The notes beneath the pieces were generated by a model, which saw nothing but the letters and a program-made list of their open reading frames with translations, was not told where the DNA came from and searched no databases. A stretch of DNA of 64,000 nucleotides from Paenibacillus sp. PL2-23. Its GTDB lineage: Bacteria; Bacillota; Bacilli; Paenibacillales; Paenibacillaceae. Below, one piece after another: positions 8,601-18,190 of this stretch (within the stretch, counting starts at the first letter, position 1; each line of letters starts with the position of its first letter). The stretch covers positions 5,204,501-5,268,500 of the forward strand of contig NZ_CP162129.1 in NCBI RefSeq assembly GCF_040834005.1, given 5' to 3'. The translations under genes were made by a program, and so were the position numbers.

Positions 8601-11600
8601 CAATCGTCCGAGCGCATCGTAGCCGTATTCGGTCGTCTGTCCCTTCGCGTCTTTCAGGACGGTCAACAAACCGCGGGCATCATAATTCATTTCCGTCATC
8701 GCGCCAAGCGGATTAATGAGCGAGGTTACCCGTCCCGCCGCGTCGTAACGGTATGCTGTGACTTTACCGGCTTCGTCGATGGATTCGATCACCCGTCCAA
8801 GCTCGTCCCGCATCATCTCGGACGCTTGTCCAAGCGGGTCCGTCACCTTAACGAGCAAGCCGCGCGGATCGTATTCGAGCTTCCACTCCGCACCATTCGG
8901 GTTCGTCGTCCGAATCAGCCGTCCTGCAGCGTCGTACGCATAGGTTGACTTCTGCTCCAGAGCATCCGTCTGTTCAACCATTCTGCCTAGCGCATCGTAA
9001 GCGTACCGAACAGAGCGGCCCAGAGGATCGGTTTCCTCCGTCAGCCGGCCGGCCGCGTCGTAGCTGAGCCGCGTCTCGCCGCCCGCTGCGTCGGTCACCT
9101 TGACCGGCAAATTCCGTTTGTCGTATTCGACTCTAGTTTCGCCGCCACTCGGATCGATGTACCGGATCAGGTTGCCGCTGCCGTCATATTCATAGCGGCT
9201 TACATTCCCTTCCGGATCGGTCACGGACGCCAGGCGGTCTGCCGTATCGTAGGTATACAACGTCTCGGCTCCGTTCGGGTCGATTCGTCTGATCATATTG
9301 CCAACGCCATCATATTCGAGACGCGTTCTATTGCCCAAAGCGTCGGTAATGGCAGACACTCTGGCGAAGCTGTCGTACGTATAGACGGTGCGAGCCCCCT
9401 CCGCATCGGTGTAGGCGGTCAGGTTGCTGTCTTTGTCATACTCATAACGCTCGGCATGGCCCAGCTGGTTGATGCTCGCGGTGACGCGGTCGCGCGGATC
9501 GTATTCCAGCTCTGTCCGCCCGTTCAGCGCATCCACGATCCCCTTCACCCGGTGCAGCGGATCGCGGATCAGCTCCTGGCGGCCGCCCATCGGGTCCGTC
9601 ATCATCTTCGCAAAGCCGTAAACGTCATTTTCAATCTGAACGGTTTCCCCATTGGCATTGGTCATGGCAGTCGGGATACCACGACCGTCCACTTCCATAT
9701 GGGACACACCGCCGAGCGCGTCGGTGATCGTTCTCACATTGCCTTTGCCGTCATACGCAAGTGTCGTTGTATGGCCAAGCGGATCAACAATCTCCACAGG
9801 CAGGTTAAGAGCGTTATACCGAATTTCTGTCTGATGTCCTTCCGGGTCCTTCGCCCGGATCAGGTTGCCGCTGCCGTCATATGTATAATGCCATACGTTG
9901 CCCCTGCGGTCGGTCATCTCGATCAGATTGTCATGCCTGTCATAGAGGAATTGCTCGCTCGTCCCGTCCGGATAAGCCATCCCCGTCTTCCGATAACGCT
10001 CGTCGTAGCTATAGATGGTCTCCCGCCCAAGCGCATCGGTCGTGACGGTTCGCATCTCCTCCGGAAAGTATGCAATGCCGCCCCATACCCCGGCAAAATC
10101 CCGCTGGCTCACGACGCGGTCCAAATCGTCATATTCGTTCAGCAGCGACATGGTCTCATTCGGATTGGAAATTTCCGTCAAGCGGTGCTTGTCGTCGTAT
10201 TGATATCCAATTCTTGCACCGTCAGGCAAAATCATCGCCGTCAAATCATGATTGACCGCGTCATATTCGTAGGCCGTGTATCGTCCGGTATGGTCGGTAA
10301 CGCGCACGACCTTGCCTCCCGCTCCGTAATCGAACGTCAGGCTGGCCCCGTTGGTGCTCACCCCGGTCAACAAGCTGCCCAGGTACGATAGCTGGACGAA
10401 ATTGCCGTTCGGATCGACCATGCGATACAGCTTGCCGTCTCTGCGGTAAACGTACGACCACCGCTGCGGCGTTTGCTGCGTATAGGTGCCGTCGGCATGT
10501 CTCGTGAGTGTATCGTACAATCCGTCCGGTCCTGTATAAAGACCGCCCTCGGCCGGTTCAAAGCGATGGCTCGCTCCTTCCGGGGATACCGCATAGATAA
10601 CGCCGCCCTCCCGGAACTCCAGCTTCCGCTCATACGAATGATGCCAGCCGACGCCGAAGTCGCCGTCATTACGGCTTCGGCTATGATAGGTCAGCGTCAG
10701 CTCAAGCGGCATGACCGCCTGTACACTGATATTCGTATGCCTGAACACGAAGTCGCCCGTCGCCAGGTTGACCGGGTCGAAGGCCTCCGGGAGTGGGTGT
10801 CCGTTGCGATTCGCATATTCTTCGTCAATTCGCGCGCTGTCCGCGAGCGTAATCTCCCCGGCCTGCTTGGGGTCCTGGATTAGCAGATTCACCCCTTCTT
10901 GAATAGGGCCGTAACACACCTGCCCGTTGCAATCCTCGACGGGGAATCCGTTAAAACCAGCGATTTTGCCGATTCCAGAGACTATCGCTTCTTTCTCGAT
11001 GATATTGTAATAATAGCTCGACACAACGGCCCAGTTCACATTCCAGTCCGGCGCTTCATAACGCAGGACACTTAGCGTTTCCGAACCGTCCGAGCTTTTC
11101 CCGTCAAATTCCCGTGTGGCAAACGCCTGGATTTCTGCGATTTCATAGGCGGGAAGCGACACCTTCACTTCCCACTCCCCAACAAATAGCTCCGGGTCTT
11201 GATCGGTCAAAGCCTCAAAGTCCGTGAAGTACGAGGCATCTATCGGTATCGCACGCGCCCAGTCCGATGCTCTTGGCTTCACTTCAATGTTGTCCATCAG
11301 CGTCTCAACGGCGCCATCATCGTAGGTCGTATTGTCTCCAACTCTTCGAATGCGCTTCATCCGAAGCTCAACCGTCGTTCCAATCTCCGCTATCCCCCTG
11401 ATTGTATGCTCCCGGCTCATATGAGTATCCGTGTCCGGGACAATCTCCACCCCGGTCGGAGCCGGCGGGTCCGGATTTACGACGTCGACGATGCCCGTGT
11501 TCCCAAATTGCGCAAAACGGGTGGGCGTAACCCGGATCGTGTAGCTGCCCTCCTCCGCTGGCTTGCCGTTCACCTTGCCATCCCAGTCCAAGATATGCGT

Positions 11601-11918
11601 CTCTATCGTCTTGTACGGTCTGCTGCTTAGCACGCTCACAGTCGATCCGTTTCTCTCCAGCGTAATCTCTGTATCATGGAACTCTTGCGTCTCAGAATCG
11701 GGGTCCGGGTTGTCGAAGCTGAAGCTAACCGAGGTCCGTCCGCCGTACACTGAGCTGAATTTGGCACGATCGACCTGGAGCGATGTTGCCGCATGCGCCC
11801 TCTCAGGATTCATGCCCGGAAGCAGCGGAAGCCCCCCGAGAAGCACAAGGAATGCCAGCAGAAACTTTCCGATTTGCCCCCAGCCTGGTATCATCTTGCG
11901 TCGAACAACGTTATCCAC
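5667..11918 (-). CDS. Secreted Rhs/YD-repeat polymorphic toxin
   Basis: A 2083-residue protein. Residues 1-44 form a signal peptide (FLLAFLVLLGG then AHAA). A DUF6531-like motif (NLATGDFVFRHT) lies near residue 385. Dozens of YD repeats follow to about residue 1500, then an Asn-Gly tract at about 1552-1598. The Rhs core end (ARARYYQPEIGRFISEDTY, NPMLYVDPTGH) is near residue 1826. The tip holds a helical pretoxin segment, then a probable toxin (SADEIAQMLRNEGYDVTVQD, VSPGGGRHGGSPYVKIS) that resembles compact bacterial RNase tips, though I cannot prove the fold. The GTG start has GGGAGAGG upstream and overlaps the preceding SLH gene by eight bases (GTGGATAA), so the two are probably translationally coupled. 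The Rhs shell would encase the toxin and deliver it on cell contact. Confidence 0.93.
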   Translation of the reverse strand: MDNVVRRKMIPGWGQIGKFLLAFLVLLGGLPLLPGMNPERAHAATSLQVDRAKFSSVYGGRTSVSFSFDNPDPDSETQEFHDTEITLERNGSTVSVLSSRPYKTIETHILDWDGKVNGKPAEEGSYTIRVTPTRFAQFGNTGIVDVVNPDPPAPTGVEIVPDTDTHMSREHTIRGIAEIGTTVELRMKRIRRVGDNTTYDDGAVETLMDNIEVKPRASDWARAIPIDASYFTDFEALTDQDPELFVGEWEVKVSLPAYEIAEIQAFATREFDGKSSDGSETLSVLRYEAPDWNVNWAVVSSYYYNIIEKEAIVSGIGKIAGFNGFPVEDCNGQVCYGPIQEGVNLLIQDPKQAGEITLADSARIDEEYANRNGHPLPEAFDPVNLATGDFVFRHTNISVQAVMPLELTLTYHSRSRNDGDFGVGWHHSYERKLEFREGGVIYAVSPEGASHRFEPAEGGLYTGPDGLYDTLTRHADGTYTQQTPQRWSYVYRRDGKLYRMVDPNGNFVQLSYLGSLLTGVSTNGASLTFDYGAGGKVVRVTDHTGRYTAYEYDAVNHDLTAMILPDGARIGYQYDDKHRLTEISNPNETMSLLNEYDDLDRVVSQRDFAGVWGGIAYFPEEMRTVTTDALGRETIYSYDERYRKTGMAYPDGTSEQFLYDRHDNLIEMTDRRGNVWHYTYDGSGNLIRAKDPEGHQTEIRYNALNLPVEIVDPLGHTTTLAYDGKGNVRTITDALGGVSHMEVDGRGIPTAMTNANGETVQIENDVYGFAKMMTDPMGGRQELIRDPLHRVKGIVDALNGRTELEYDPRDRVTASINQLGHAERYEYDKDSNLTAYTDAEGARTVYTYDSFARVSAITDALGNRTRLEYDGVGNMIRRIDPNGAETLYTYDTADRLASVTDPEGNVSRYEYDGSGNLIRYIDPSGGETRVEYDKRNLPVKVTDAAGGETRLSYDAAGRLTEETDPLGRSVRYAYDALGRMVEQTDALEQKSTYAYDAAGRLIRTTNPNGAEWKLEYDPRGLLVKVTDPLGQASEMMRDELGRVIESIDEAGKVTAYRYDAAGRVTSLINPLGAMTEMNYDARGLLTVLKDAKGQTTEYGYDALGRLQRVTNALKAVTEYGYDAMGNIASKTDALGRQTVYRYNLRNELIRTIGPEQRITELLHDSLGNVTGVTLPGGETTSYSYDVLSRLTGILYPDGKQVGYAYDAASRRTQMTDELGATTYAYDALNRLIEVTDPNQQTIRYEWTPTGQRSKVIYPDATVVSYQYDLLDRMTAVTDAEGRVTTYAYDARGLLTAKNLPTMGQSSFAYDDAGQLLELTHRNQFGKVMEQMIYAYDPVGNRISSERLSDGNDEDDLDGSESVERIVTDYAYDALNQLVHVQTQNAASAELPVSTQYLYDAVGNRLSKTSVWGDVAETETYTYDAADRLLQWTNGSEMKDYMYDPRGNLLQVMEKLLQLPDMNAAAPSSLDDAVNGNVYTSGNSSMEDSLYASLAAVSEPAWSEPEVIERYTWNSANRLIEQINHKGDITRYAYDGDGNRMKMTIDYAAGPSGNNGNGNGNGNGNGNGNGNSNGNGNGNSNGNGNGNGNGNGNGNGSANCHVVPPGFIPPGLAKKCGYTDEEYPDMHPGGPRDGWEKQHKKQHWELNFTNDVSLALPEPLQVTEADPTKWKETYVYGAGGERLSMTYLPAYDANNGWEPAPGAGGAEPGVQPKTLWYMHDALGSVIGLAEKDGRVSARYHYDEFGVMLDSKKTDLNWSGPDNLFGYTGLGYDYSSGLTYARARYYQPEIGRFISEDTYKGDLWNPQSQNLYAYVHNNPMLYVDPTGHMSWSTSLNLAKGFGSSLLETAKDIAALNPSSLNFYTETLPATWEFAKALYNGAITLNDLKAGLGDEYIYPFKHIQENYNHVWNGNPSKKEAFDYGYFSGKALQTLVSIGTLGGALAAKLASKAPKLAKLLKGTKGTGDAVLNNGRATVDAFKSNPTAFKGKSADEIAQMLRNEGYDVTVQDSTKSSSGAKIIKINNTGGDRNITQVQVSPGGGRHGGSPYVKISTSDQGIIKVVDGVESAYKTDGKETATIIFTGGN
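6516..7092. repeat. 577-bp direct repeat, copy 2, inside rhs
   Basis: This is the in-gene partner of 440-1016. It encodes the last part of the Rhs core, from GLAKKCG to the conserved end-of-core motif, just before the variable tip. It is the natural homology for swapping tips by recombination. Confidence 0.93.
7122..7266. repeat. Asn-Gly coding microsatellite within rhs
   Basis: Tandem hexanucleotide units of the type ccattg/ccgttg encode a (GN)n run, with two Ser interruptions, inside the Rhs core between the last YD repeats and the PPGFIPPGLAKKCG segment. Such tracts change length by slippage. The displaced copy at 1-1016 begins just after this tract. Confidence 0.9.
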
Positions 11919-14001
11919 TGAACACCTCTCCCTTCATGGCCAGCCATCTATAGATGACCGCGGCAGCTTCCGCACGCGTGCTCGTAGCTCCAGGATGAAG
12001 CCTGCCCCCGCCGCCTTGCACGATCCCGCTCTTGATAACCGCTTCGATCGAAAGCCTAGCCCAAGGGCTCACCTGACCGGCATCGGCATAACCGGCAAGC
12101 GCATTGCCGGACGCTTCTTGCTTGAGCTCAGCAGCATTCGCCAGCATGACCATCATTTGCTCGCGCGTAACTTCCGCATTGGGCTTGAACAAGCCGCCTT
12201 CGTAGCCTCTGATCCATCCCGCCGCAGCCGCCTGTTCGATCCATGGAGCCGCCCAGTGCCCGGACGGCACGTCCTTGAACGTTCCCGTTCCCGCTGTCTC
12301 TTCAGCAAGCCCTGCCGCCTGAACCAGCATTTTGGCGAATTGGGCGCGCGTCACAGACTGCTTCGGCTCGAAGCTGCCGGTTGCCATGCCATTTACAATC
12401 CATCTGGCGGCCAGCACCTCCACTTCCCGTTTCGCCCAGTGGCCATTCATATCCGGGAATGAAGGCTCATAGGCGAAGAGAGCGTATAATCCCGGCTGCT
12501 TCACACTGGCGCTGACCATCCGCCATGCGGAATCCGCCGTTCCGCCTGCGTAGACCCAATTGTCGCCCTGTTCGTCATAACGATACATGCCCATTTGGCT
12601 AGCCTGATCGGCAGTCGTCACAGGACGCTCCAGCGCGATGGTGAATGTCGCCGGCTTCATAAGCTCCGCTTCCGCCGTCCACTTCCAGGCCGCTCCCGCC
12701 CAGACCATGCCTTTCACCTGCTTGCCTTTCGTCCGTAGCTCGGCTTCCGAGTGGTTCTCCAGCGTCACGCTTGTATCCGCCTTGAAGGTCCCAAGCCCGA
12801 ATGAGAGCCCTGCCGCTTCGCCAGCCGTTATTTGGCCGCCGTCGGGGCCAATCACGATGCTTTGCGGCTGCTGGCCGGAATCCGTATTCTTCGAAGGCGG
12901 GACTGCCGGTAACGACGGCTGGCCTGTGCCAACTTCCGTCTCGACGATTATTCGGTTCACCAGACTGCCATCCTTGATGATCGTCAGCTCATTTCCATTG
13001 AATCCGATTAAATCCTGAGGTCTTGCCGCGCCAAGGCTGAAGACATCCCCGCTGCTCAGATCAGCGCCTTTCATGAATGTCGCTCCGCCGGATTCCTCCA
13101 TCCAGACCGCCTTCCCGCTTGAAATGCTCATATGGCTATATTCAACCTCCGGCTTGACCGGCGCGGTCAGATCAACAGGCTGCGGGTTGCTTGCGCTTAA
13201 GTCCATAAACGTGTATTTGATATTGCGGTTCTGATCCCTTTGCTTCCACAGAATCTGCTCGCCGTTAAATACAAAACGGTCTACAAACTGCGAATAGGGC
13301 AAGTCCAATATCTTCCGATGCGTACCGTCGGCAATCTTATACTCATACAGATCTCCGTCCTCCGCCCCTTTATAGACGATGAGCCCGTTAGAGATTACCG
13401 GATCTCTGCCTCTCCCCAGCTCTGTCAATGTTCTGCTCTCCATGTTGTATAGATGCATGTCGTATCTCGGATTCGTCTGCCAGACAATATAGCTCCCGTC
13501 GATTAGAGGCGCCCGGTGCAGGGCGACTGTCGTATTTAATTTGGTTTCGATTTTCGTTATTGTATTGTAGCTGTAGATATCCCAGTTCATATCGCCCGTT
13601 CCGTTAGCGAAATCTCTCCTGTCCACCCACACAACAATCGCTTCCCCGCGTGTGTTTACCCCGATGGAGGGCGTGTCGGTGGGATTGCCATGGCTGGTAA
13701 CGGCTACCGTTAGTCCGCTTCTCATGTTGCCATAATGGATTTGCCCAGCCGGACCAGAGCCGTCCGCCCCTCTTCCTCGCCAGACCACGTGCTCCCCGCT
13801 CATTCGAACCTGGCTCCCGTTAATCTTGAACGAAGCTGCCTCGTCCTTGTAGGTATAAACGCTATCCGCATAAGCTTCCTGTCCGTACGAAAGCGTCAAG
13901 CCTCCCAGCATGCTGGCGATCACGAGGCCTTTTAGAGCCTTGCTCCACATCCCCATACCCGCAATGGCCGCTTCTCTGAATCTCACAACTCTACTTCTCA
14001 T
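11911..14001 (-). CDS. Secreted beta-propeller protein with three SLH domains
   Basis: A 696-residue exported protein; the signal peptide runs to about residue 46 (LKGLVIASMLGGLTLSYG, AYADS). Residues 50-340 carry repeating WD/TolB-like propeller blades (HVVWRGRG, AIVVWVDRRD, SYIVWQTNP, GLIVYKG, KAVWMEESGG). A beta-rich segment covers 370-500. Three SLH domains occupy about 510-690 (FPDMNGHWAKREVEVLAA, FKDVPSGHWAAPWIEQ, and a third lacking the usual HW). SLH domains bind pyruvylated cell-wall polymer, so the propeller would be displayed on the S-layer. It is the first gene after the c-di-GMP riboswitch and overlaps the rhs start. It may display or anchor the Rhs protein; that partnership is inference from the coupled genes. 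Confidence 0.9.
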   Translation of the reverse strand: MRSRVVRFREAAIAGMGMWSKALKGLVIASMLGGLTLSYGQEAYADSVYTYKDEAASFKINGSQVRMSGEHVVWRGRGADGSGPAGQIHYGNMRSGLTVAVTSHGNPTDTPSIGVNTRGEAIVVWVDRRDFANGTGDMNWDIYSYNTITKIETKLNTTVALHRAPLIDGSYIVWQTNPRYDMHLYNMESRTLTELGRGRDPVISNGLIVYKGAEDGDLYEYKIADGTHRKILDLPYSQFVDRFVFNGEQILWKQRDQNRNIKYTFMDLSASNPQPVDLTAPVKPEVEYSHMSISSGKAVWMEESGGATFMKGADLSSGDVFSLGAARPQDLIGFNGNELTIIKDGSLVNRIIVETEVGTGQPSLPAVPPSKNTDSGQQPQSIVIGPDGGQITAGEAAGLSFGLGTFKADTSVTLENHSEAELRTKGKQVKGMVWAGAAWKWTAEAELMKPATFTIALERPVTTADQASQMGMYRYDEQGDNWVYAGGTADSAWRMVSASVKQPGLYALFAYEPSFPDMNGHWAKREVEVLAARWIVNGMATGSFEPKQSVTRAQFAKMLVQAAGLAEETAGTGTFKDVPSGHWAAPWIEQAAAAGWIRGYEGGLFKPNAEVTREQMMVMLANAAELKQEASGNALAGYADAGQVSPWARLSIEAVIKSGIVQGGGGRLHPGATSTRAEAAAVIYRWLAMKGEVFSG

Positions 14002-14051
14002 GTCTCTCTACCCCTCTCTCATCTGCAGGCAATAAAAAAAAGCAATAGCAA

Positions 14052-14151
14052 ATATACTTGAGCAACCCGGCTGTCTGTTCATGTCATCCATGACGTAAGA
14101 CCCGTGGCTTTGCGTCCCCGACTTTCGTACGAGTTTGCCTTTGGTCAAGCA
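14052..14151 (-). ncRNA. Cyclic-di-GMP-I (GEMM) riboswitch aptamer
   Basis: The minus strand carries the GEMM-I blocks in order: AAAGGCAAAC, a CGAAAG loop, GGGACGCAAAGCCACGGGTC, an ATGGATGACAT variable arm, then GACAGCCGGGTTGC. CTTGA and TCAAG close the P1 stem. Just 5' is a perfect hairpin AAGCACT-AGTGA-AGTGCTT (14147-14165) that overlaps the P1 strand and could compete with it. Eight T residues follow the aptamer (14034-14041), which suggests a transcription-termination platform, but I could not draw a convincing terminator stem. The aptamer lies in the leader of the SLH-rhs-immunity operon. Confidence 0.9.
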
Positions 14152-14210
14152 CTTCACTAGTGCTTTATCCTCATATATTCGTTTTTGCAATCCATCTATT
14201 ACCACAAATG

Positions 14211-14239
14211 AGTATACATGCTTCGGGAAAATTTGACAA
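14211..14239 (-). promoter_or_regulatory. Sigma-A promoter of the riboswitch-SLH-rhs operon
   Basis: Minus strand TTGTCA, 17-base spacer, TATACT. The transcript would start near 14204 and enter the GEMM aptamer after about 50 bases. Confidence 0.8.
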
Positions 14240-14401
14240 TGAGAAAATATAGCCTGGCGACAATTCTAAGCTCAGATAAGGTGTAAATTTATAAATTCTG
14301 GATCAAGCGTAAACAGCTGCGCCGTCCTTTGGCGGAGCAGCAAACGTTTCGCGTTGAAATATAAGCCCAGTATAGAGGAAACTTATACTTTCTTATATTT
14401 T
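14240..14401. other. Intergenic region, argH terminator to rhs-operon promoter
   Basis: No gene is seen. A stem-loop without a T run lies at 14316-14341 (GCTGCGCCG pairing with CGGAGCAGC). Confidence 0.5.
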
Positions 14402-14436
14402 AAAAAAAGACGGACCCCCCGCAAGGAGATCCGCCC
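14402..14436 (-). terminator. Terminator of the arginine operon
   Basis: Minus-strand GGGCGGATCTCC and GGGGGGTCCGTC pair around TTGC and are followed by seven T residues. It lies just after the argH stop. Confidence 0.88.
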
Positions 14437-14442
14437 TACTTA

Positions 14443-15858
14443 TTATCTGCTTCGTTCCAAATATTCCGCTACCCAAGCCGCCGTCTCCGCGAGCGTTACA
14501 TCGGCACGGCCGATAGCCGCTTCGACCTGCTCCTTCGCTGTGCCGCCGTAGACGTTGCGGGCATTCACAACCTGCTCCGGCTGAAGCACCGCGTAGATAC
14601 GGTCGTCGAACAGGCTGGAGAACTGCTTGAACTCGTCGAGCGTCAGGTCCAGCAGGTACTTGTTCTGCTCAATGCAGTACAGCACCGTCTTGCCGATCAC
14701 CTCATGCGCCTGGCGGAACGGCAGTCCCTTGCCGACGAGGAAGTCGGCGATGTCGGTCGCGTTGGAGAAATCCTGGTTGACCGCTTGGCGCATCTGCTCC
14801 TTGTTCACCTTCATCGTGGCGATCATCGGAGCGAACAGCTGAAGCGCGCCCTGCATCGTCTTCACCGTGTCGAACATGCCTTCCTTGTCCTCCTGCATGT
14901 CCTTGTTGTACGCCAGCGGCAGCGACTTCAGAACCGTCAGCAAACCGACAAGATTGCCATAGACGCGGCCCGTCTTGCCCCGGACAAGCTCCGGCACGTC
15001 GGGGTTCTTCTTCTGCGGCATAATGCTGCTGCCCGTGCAGAACGCATCGTCCAGCTCCACGAAGCGGAACTCCGTGCTGGACCAAAGGATCAGCTCCTCG
15101 CTCAGGCGCGAGAGATGCATCATTATAATCGAGGCATGCGACAGAAACTCCAGGATGAAGTCGCGGTCGCTCACGGCATCCAGGCTGTTCTCATACACGC
15201 GGTCGAATTTCAGCTGGCTCGCTACAAAATGGCGGTCGATCGGGAACGTCGTTCCCGCCAGCGCACCGGCTCCCAGCGGCAGCACATTAATGCGCTTGTA
15301 GCTGTCCTGCAGGCGCTCGATGTCGCGGCCGAACATCGCCACGTAAGCCATCAGATGATGCGCGAACAAAATCGGCTGCGCGCGCTGCAGGTGCGTATAG
15401 CCTGGCACGATGGTGTCTGTGTTCGCCTTCGCTTGCTCCACGAGAGCCGACTGCAGCTTGTGCAGCATGTCGACGAATTCCACAACGCGCTTGCGAAGCC
15501 ACAGATGCATATCCGTCGCAACCTGATCATTCCGGCTGCGGCCCGTATGCAGCTTGCCGCCGACGGAACCCACATCGTCGATCAGCGTCTTCTCGATGTT
15601 CATATGAATGTCCTCATCGCTGATCGAGAACTCGATATCTCCGCGATTCACACGCTGCAGGACGCGATGAAGGCCGTCCTTGATCTTCTCCACATCATCG
15701 GCAGGCAGAATCCCTTGCTTGCCCAGCATCGTCACATGCGCGAGGCTGCCTTGAACGTCCTCCTCGGCCAGCTCCTTGTCGAACATGATCGACGCCGTAT
15801 ATTCCTCAACCAGTTGGTCTGTTTTTTTCGTAAAACGACCGCCCCATAATTTACTCAC
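14443..15858 (-). CDS. argH: Argininosuccinate lyase
   Basis: Last step of arginine synthesis: argininosuccinate to arginine plus fumarate. The start is GTG giving V/M-SKLWGGRF, the usual N-terminus of the family, with GGAAGGGAG upstream; a longer frame reaching 15921 is unlikely. The protein is 471 residues. The superfamily signature GSSIMPQKKNPD near residue 280 carries the flexible catalytic loop serine. TGRSRNDQVATD and GYTHLQRAQP are also present. It is the final gene of the argCJBDFGH operon. Confidence 0.97.
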   Translation of the reverse strand: MSKLWGGRFTKKTDQLVEEYTASIMFDKELAEEDVQGSLAHVTMLGKQGILPADDVEKIKDGLHRVLQRVNRGDIEFSISDEDIHMNIEKTLIDDVGSVGGKLHTGRSRNDQVATDMHLWLRKRVVEFVDMLHKLQSALVEQAKANTDTIVPGYTHLQRAQPILFAHHLMAYVAMFGRDIERLQDSYKRINVLPLGAGALAGTTFPIDRHFVASQLKFDRVYENSLDAVSDRDFILEFLSHASIIMMHLSRLSEELILWSSTEFRFVELDDAFCTGSSIMPQKKNPDVPELVRGKTGRVYGNLVGLLTVLKSLPLAYNKDMQEDKEGMFDTVKTMQGALQLFAPMIATMKVNKEQMRQAVNQDFSNATDIADFLVGKGLPFRQAHEVIGKTVLYCIEQNKYLLDLTLDEFKQFSSLFDDRIYAVLQPEQVVNARNVYGGTAKEQVEAAIGRADVTLAETAAWVAEYLERSR

Positions 15859-15942
15859 CGTATTCCAGCACTCCCTTCCGGACGCAACGGAACGGAAGCC
15901 CGCTCCTTCATGCTGCAGCAAGCTTCCGTCCTGATCCGGTTA

Positions 15943-17178
<1,236 letters not shown>

Positions 17179-17216
17179 ATCTCCCTTGCTCCCCTTTATC
17201 AAATTGGTTGATTGAA

Positions 17217-18173
17217 TTAGGACATAATCGCCGCCAGGATCGCTTTCTGCGCATGGAGACGATTCTCCGCCTGGTCGAAAATAATGGATTGCGCGCCGTC
17301 GATGACGCTTTCGCTTACTTCTTCTCCGCGGTGCGCCGGAAGACAGTGCATGAACAGGTAGTCCTTCTTCGCGTATTTAACAAGCGCGTCATTGACCTGG
17401 TAGCTCTTGAACGCAAGCTCGCGCTCCTTCTGCTCCGCCTCCTGCCCCATGCTCGCCCACACGTCGGTGTAGATGACGTCGGCCTCCGCGATCGCTTCCT
17501 TGGGATCATGGCAGACCACGATACGGGAGCCCGTCTCAGCGGCGTTCTCCTTCGTCTGGCGCACAATGTCCGCGTCCGGCTCATAGCCCTCCGGCGTAGC
17601 AATGGACATGTCCATGCCCAGCTTCGCGGCGCCCATCATCAGCGAATGCACCATGTTGTTGCCGTCGCCGATATACGCCATCTTCAGCCCTTCAAGCTTG
17701 CCCTTCTTCTCATAGATCGTCTGGAAGTCGCACAGCGCCTGGCACGGATGCGACAGGTCTGTCAGCCCGTTAACGACCGGAATCGTAGCGCCGCGAGCCA
17801 GCTCGACCACCTTGCGATGAGCGAAGGTGCGAATCATGATGCCGTCCAGGTAACGCGACAGCGTCTGCGCCGTGTCCCAGATGGTCTCGCCGCGGCCGAT
17901 CTGCAGATCGTTGCCGCTCAGGAACAGCGCGTGTCCGCCCAGCTGATACATGCCTACCTCGAACGACACGCGGGTGCGCGTGGACGATTTCTCGAAGATC
18001 ATACCAAGCGTCTTGCCCTTCAGAATATGATGCGTTTCGCCCGCCTTCTGCTTTCTCTTCAGCTCGATAGCGAGGTCAATCAGGTAATGCAGCTCTTCCT
18101 TTTTGAAATCGACCAGCATCAGAAAGTCGCGCCCCTTCAAGCTTTGCGCGATTTCCTCGTTAACAAGTTGCAT
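17217..18173 (-). CDS. argF: Ornithine carbamoyltransferase
   Basis: Makes citrulline from ornithine and carbamoyl phosphate. The 318-residue protein has the carbamoyl-phosphate motif EKSSTRTR near residue 61, the ornithine-side LSHPCQA near residue 144, and HCLPAHRGEE near residue 280 with the catalytic Cys. A strong GGAGGGG site precedes the ATG. A hairpin-rich spacer separates it from argD. Confidence 0.97.
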   Translation of the reverse strand: MQLVNEEIAQSLKGRDFLMLVDFKKEELHYLIDLAIELKRKQKAGETHHILKGKTLGMIFEKSSTRTRVSFEVGMYQLGGHALFLSGNDLQIGRGETIWDTAQTLSRYLDGIMIRTFAHRKVVELARGATIPVVNGLTDLSHPCQALCDFQTIYEKKGKLEGLKMAYIGDGNNMVHSLMMGAAKLGMDMSIATPEGYEPDADIVRQTKENAAETGSRIVVCHDPKEAIAEADVIYTDVWASMGQEAEQKERELAFKSYQVNDALVKYAKKDYLFMHCLPAHRGEEVSESVIDGAQSIIFDQAENRLHAQKAILAAIMS

Positions 18174-18190
18174 TTGATTCCCCTCCTTCA

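Noticed and set aside
7629..8948. 439-codon plus-strand frame inside rhs
   Set aside because: Antisense shadow of the YD repeats; its regular pattern mirrors the repeat period.
14008..14205. 65-codon minus-strand frame before the SLH gene
   Set aside because: It covers the GEMM riboswitch; the conservation there is RNA, not protein.
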